This document shows, piece after piece, positions 63,535-64,000 of a stretch of 64,000 nucleotides of DNA (the first letter of the stretch is position 1; every line of letters begins with the position of its first letter). The notes beneath the pieces are model-generated. The model was not told where the DNA came from, did no database searches, and saw nothing but the letters and a program-made list of their open reading frames with translations. The position numbers and the translations under genes were made by a program. Source of the stretch: Fulvivirga sediminis (GTDB taxonomy: Bacteria; Bacteroidota; Bacteroidia; Cytophagales; Cyclobacteriaceae); the NCBI RefSeq assembly GCF_016757215.1, contig NZ_JAESIY010000007.1, positions 310,001 to 374,000 of the forward strand, read 5' to 3'.

Positions 63535-64000
63535 AACAGTTGTATATAGTTATACTAATGATGTTTAGCACATCATTTTTAACACAGGCACAGGACACAC
63601 AGAATAATTTGCTTACTCTGGAAGACGCCATAAAAATCGCTCTGGATAATAATTACTCCATTAAAATAGCGCGTAATGAATCAGAAATCGCCGACAATAA
63701 CTACACCTGGGGTAATGCTGGTTTTCTGCCAACAGTAACAGCCGATTATCAAAGGTCTTACGGAAATCAATGGTTTGAACAACAACGTGTTACCGGTGAT
63801 ATCAACTCTGGTGATAATGTACAAAGCCGAAGACAATCTTATGGAGCCACTCTTAACTGGACGGTTTTTGATGGTCTTAAAATGTTTACCAGCTATGATC
63901 AGCTGGCAGAACTCAATAGGCAGAGTGACGAAAGCTTGCTAGCTAGCATTGAAATGTTAATTTATGACATTACCTCAGCTTATTATTCTGCTGCTCAAGA
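63531..64000 (+). CDS. TolC-family outer-membrane efflux protein, 3'-truncated by the window edge
   Basis: The first ~157 residues are visible: a signal peptide (MFSTSFLTQAQ), then the outer-efflux-protein repeat start LLTLEDAIKIALDNNYSIKIARNE-type segment, GNAGFLPTVTADYQRSY and LNWTVFDGLKMF. It completes the tripartite pump. Its ATG overlaps the RND pump stop by 4 bp. Confidence 0.93.
   Translation, partial: MKQLYIVILMMFSTSFLTQAQDTQNNLLTLEDAIKIALDNNYSIKIARNESEIADNNYTWGNAGFLPTVTADYQRSYGNQWFEQQRVTGDINSGDNVQSRRQSYGATLNWTVFDGLKMFTSYDQLAELNRQSDESLLASIEMLIYDITSAYYSAAQ

Overview
The window is AT-rich chromosomal DNA from a member of the Bacteroidota, most likely a free-living Cytophagales-type bacterium (Fulvivirga/Marivirga-like by gene content; genus is inference). 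The signs are a type IX secretion (T9SS) sorting domain on a DUF1501 protein, adjacent DUF1800/DUF1501 genes, a metH lacking the homocysteine domain, tandem ~800-residue FtsX-type permeases, many lipoproteins, few Shine-Dalgarno sequences, and a promoter of the TTG-N18-TAnnTTTG type. No rRNA, tRNA, CRISPR array, insertion sequence or prophage was recognised.

Layout. 1-10 kb: 5'-truncated dprA, a DnaJ/TPR membrane protein, a secreted TPR protein, HMG-CoA lyase, a secretion/outer-membrane operon (DUF1800, DUF1501 with T9SS domain, beta-barrel, lipoprotein) and a small heat-shock protein. 10-14 kb: metH-metF under a SAM-I riboswitch with its own promoter and terminator. 14-18 kb: a PLP decarboxylase, a YfiT/DinB-like protein and an alpha-amylase lipoprotein. 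17.6-19.2 kb: a gene-poor stretch with a duplicated hairpin element and the wreck of a methyltransferase gene. 19-22 kb: four small uncharacterised genes. 22-34 kb: five tandem FtsX/MacB-type permeases behind a sigma-54 promoter, divergent from an NtrC-type activator (34.3 kb); two dyads between them look like its enhancer sites. A LuxR-type regulator and a membrane histidine kinase follow. 38-44 kb: housekeeping and stress genes (alpha/beta hydrolase, YtxH, YaaA, BaiN-like flavoprotein, GH3-like protein) and several very small genes.

44-59 kb is the most unusual part. A TPR histidine kinase and a LytTR response regulator (46.2-48.8 kb) lie beside an accessory island coding for a TIR membrane protein, a PH-like membrane protein, Cys-rich and Excalibur lipoproteins, SH3/DUF3761 and DnaJ-SH3 proteins, a vWA-like lipoprotein, a PLD-like multi-membrane protein and a MUG-type uracil-DNA glycosylase. 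Seven promoter regions in the island, on both strands, carry the same two-block element: (C/G/A)GGAAA repeated at exactly 21 bp, 50-67 bp before a start codon. That geometry is what LytTR regulators bind, so the island looks like a single local regulon of the adjacent two-component system. It also contains decaying genes (an in-frame stop at 51.57 kb and a +1 frameshift at 58.6 kb) and is bordered on both sides by copies of the same dispersed intergenic repeats.

59.4-64 kb: an RND efflux operon (adaptor, pump, TolC-like protein) that runs off the end of the window.
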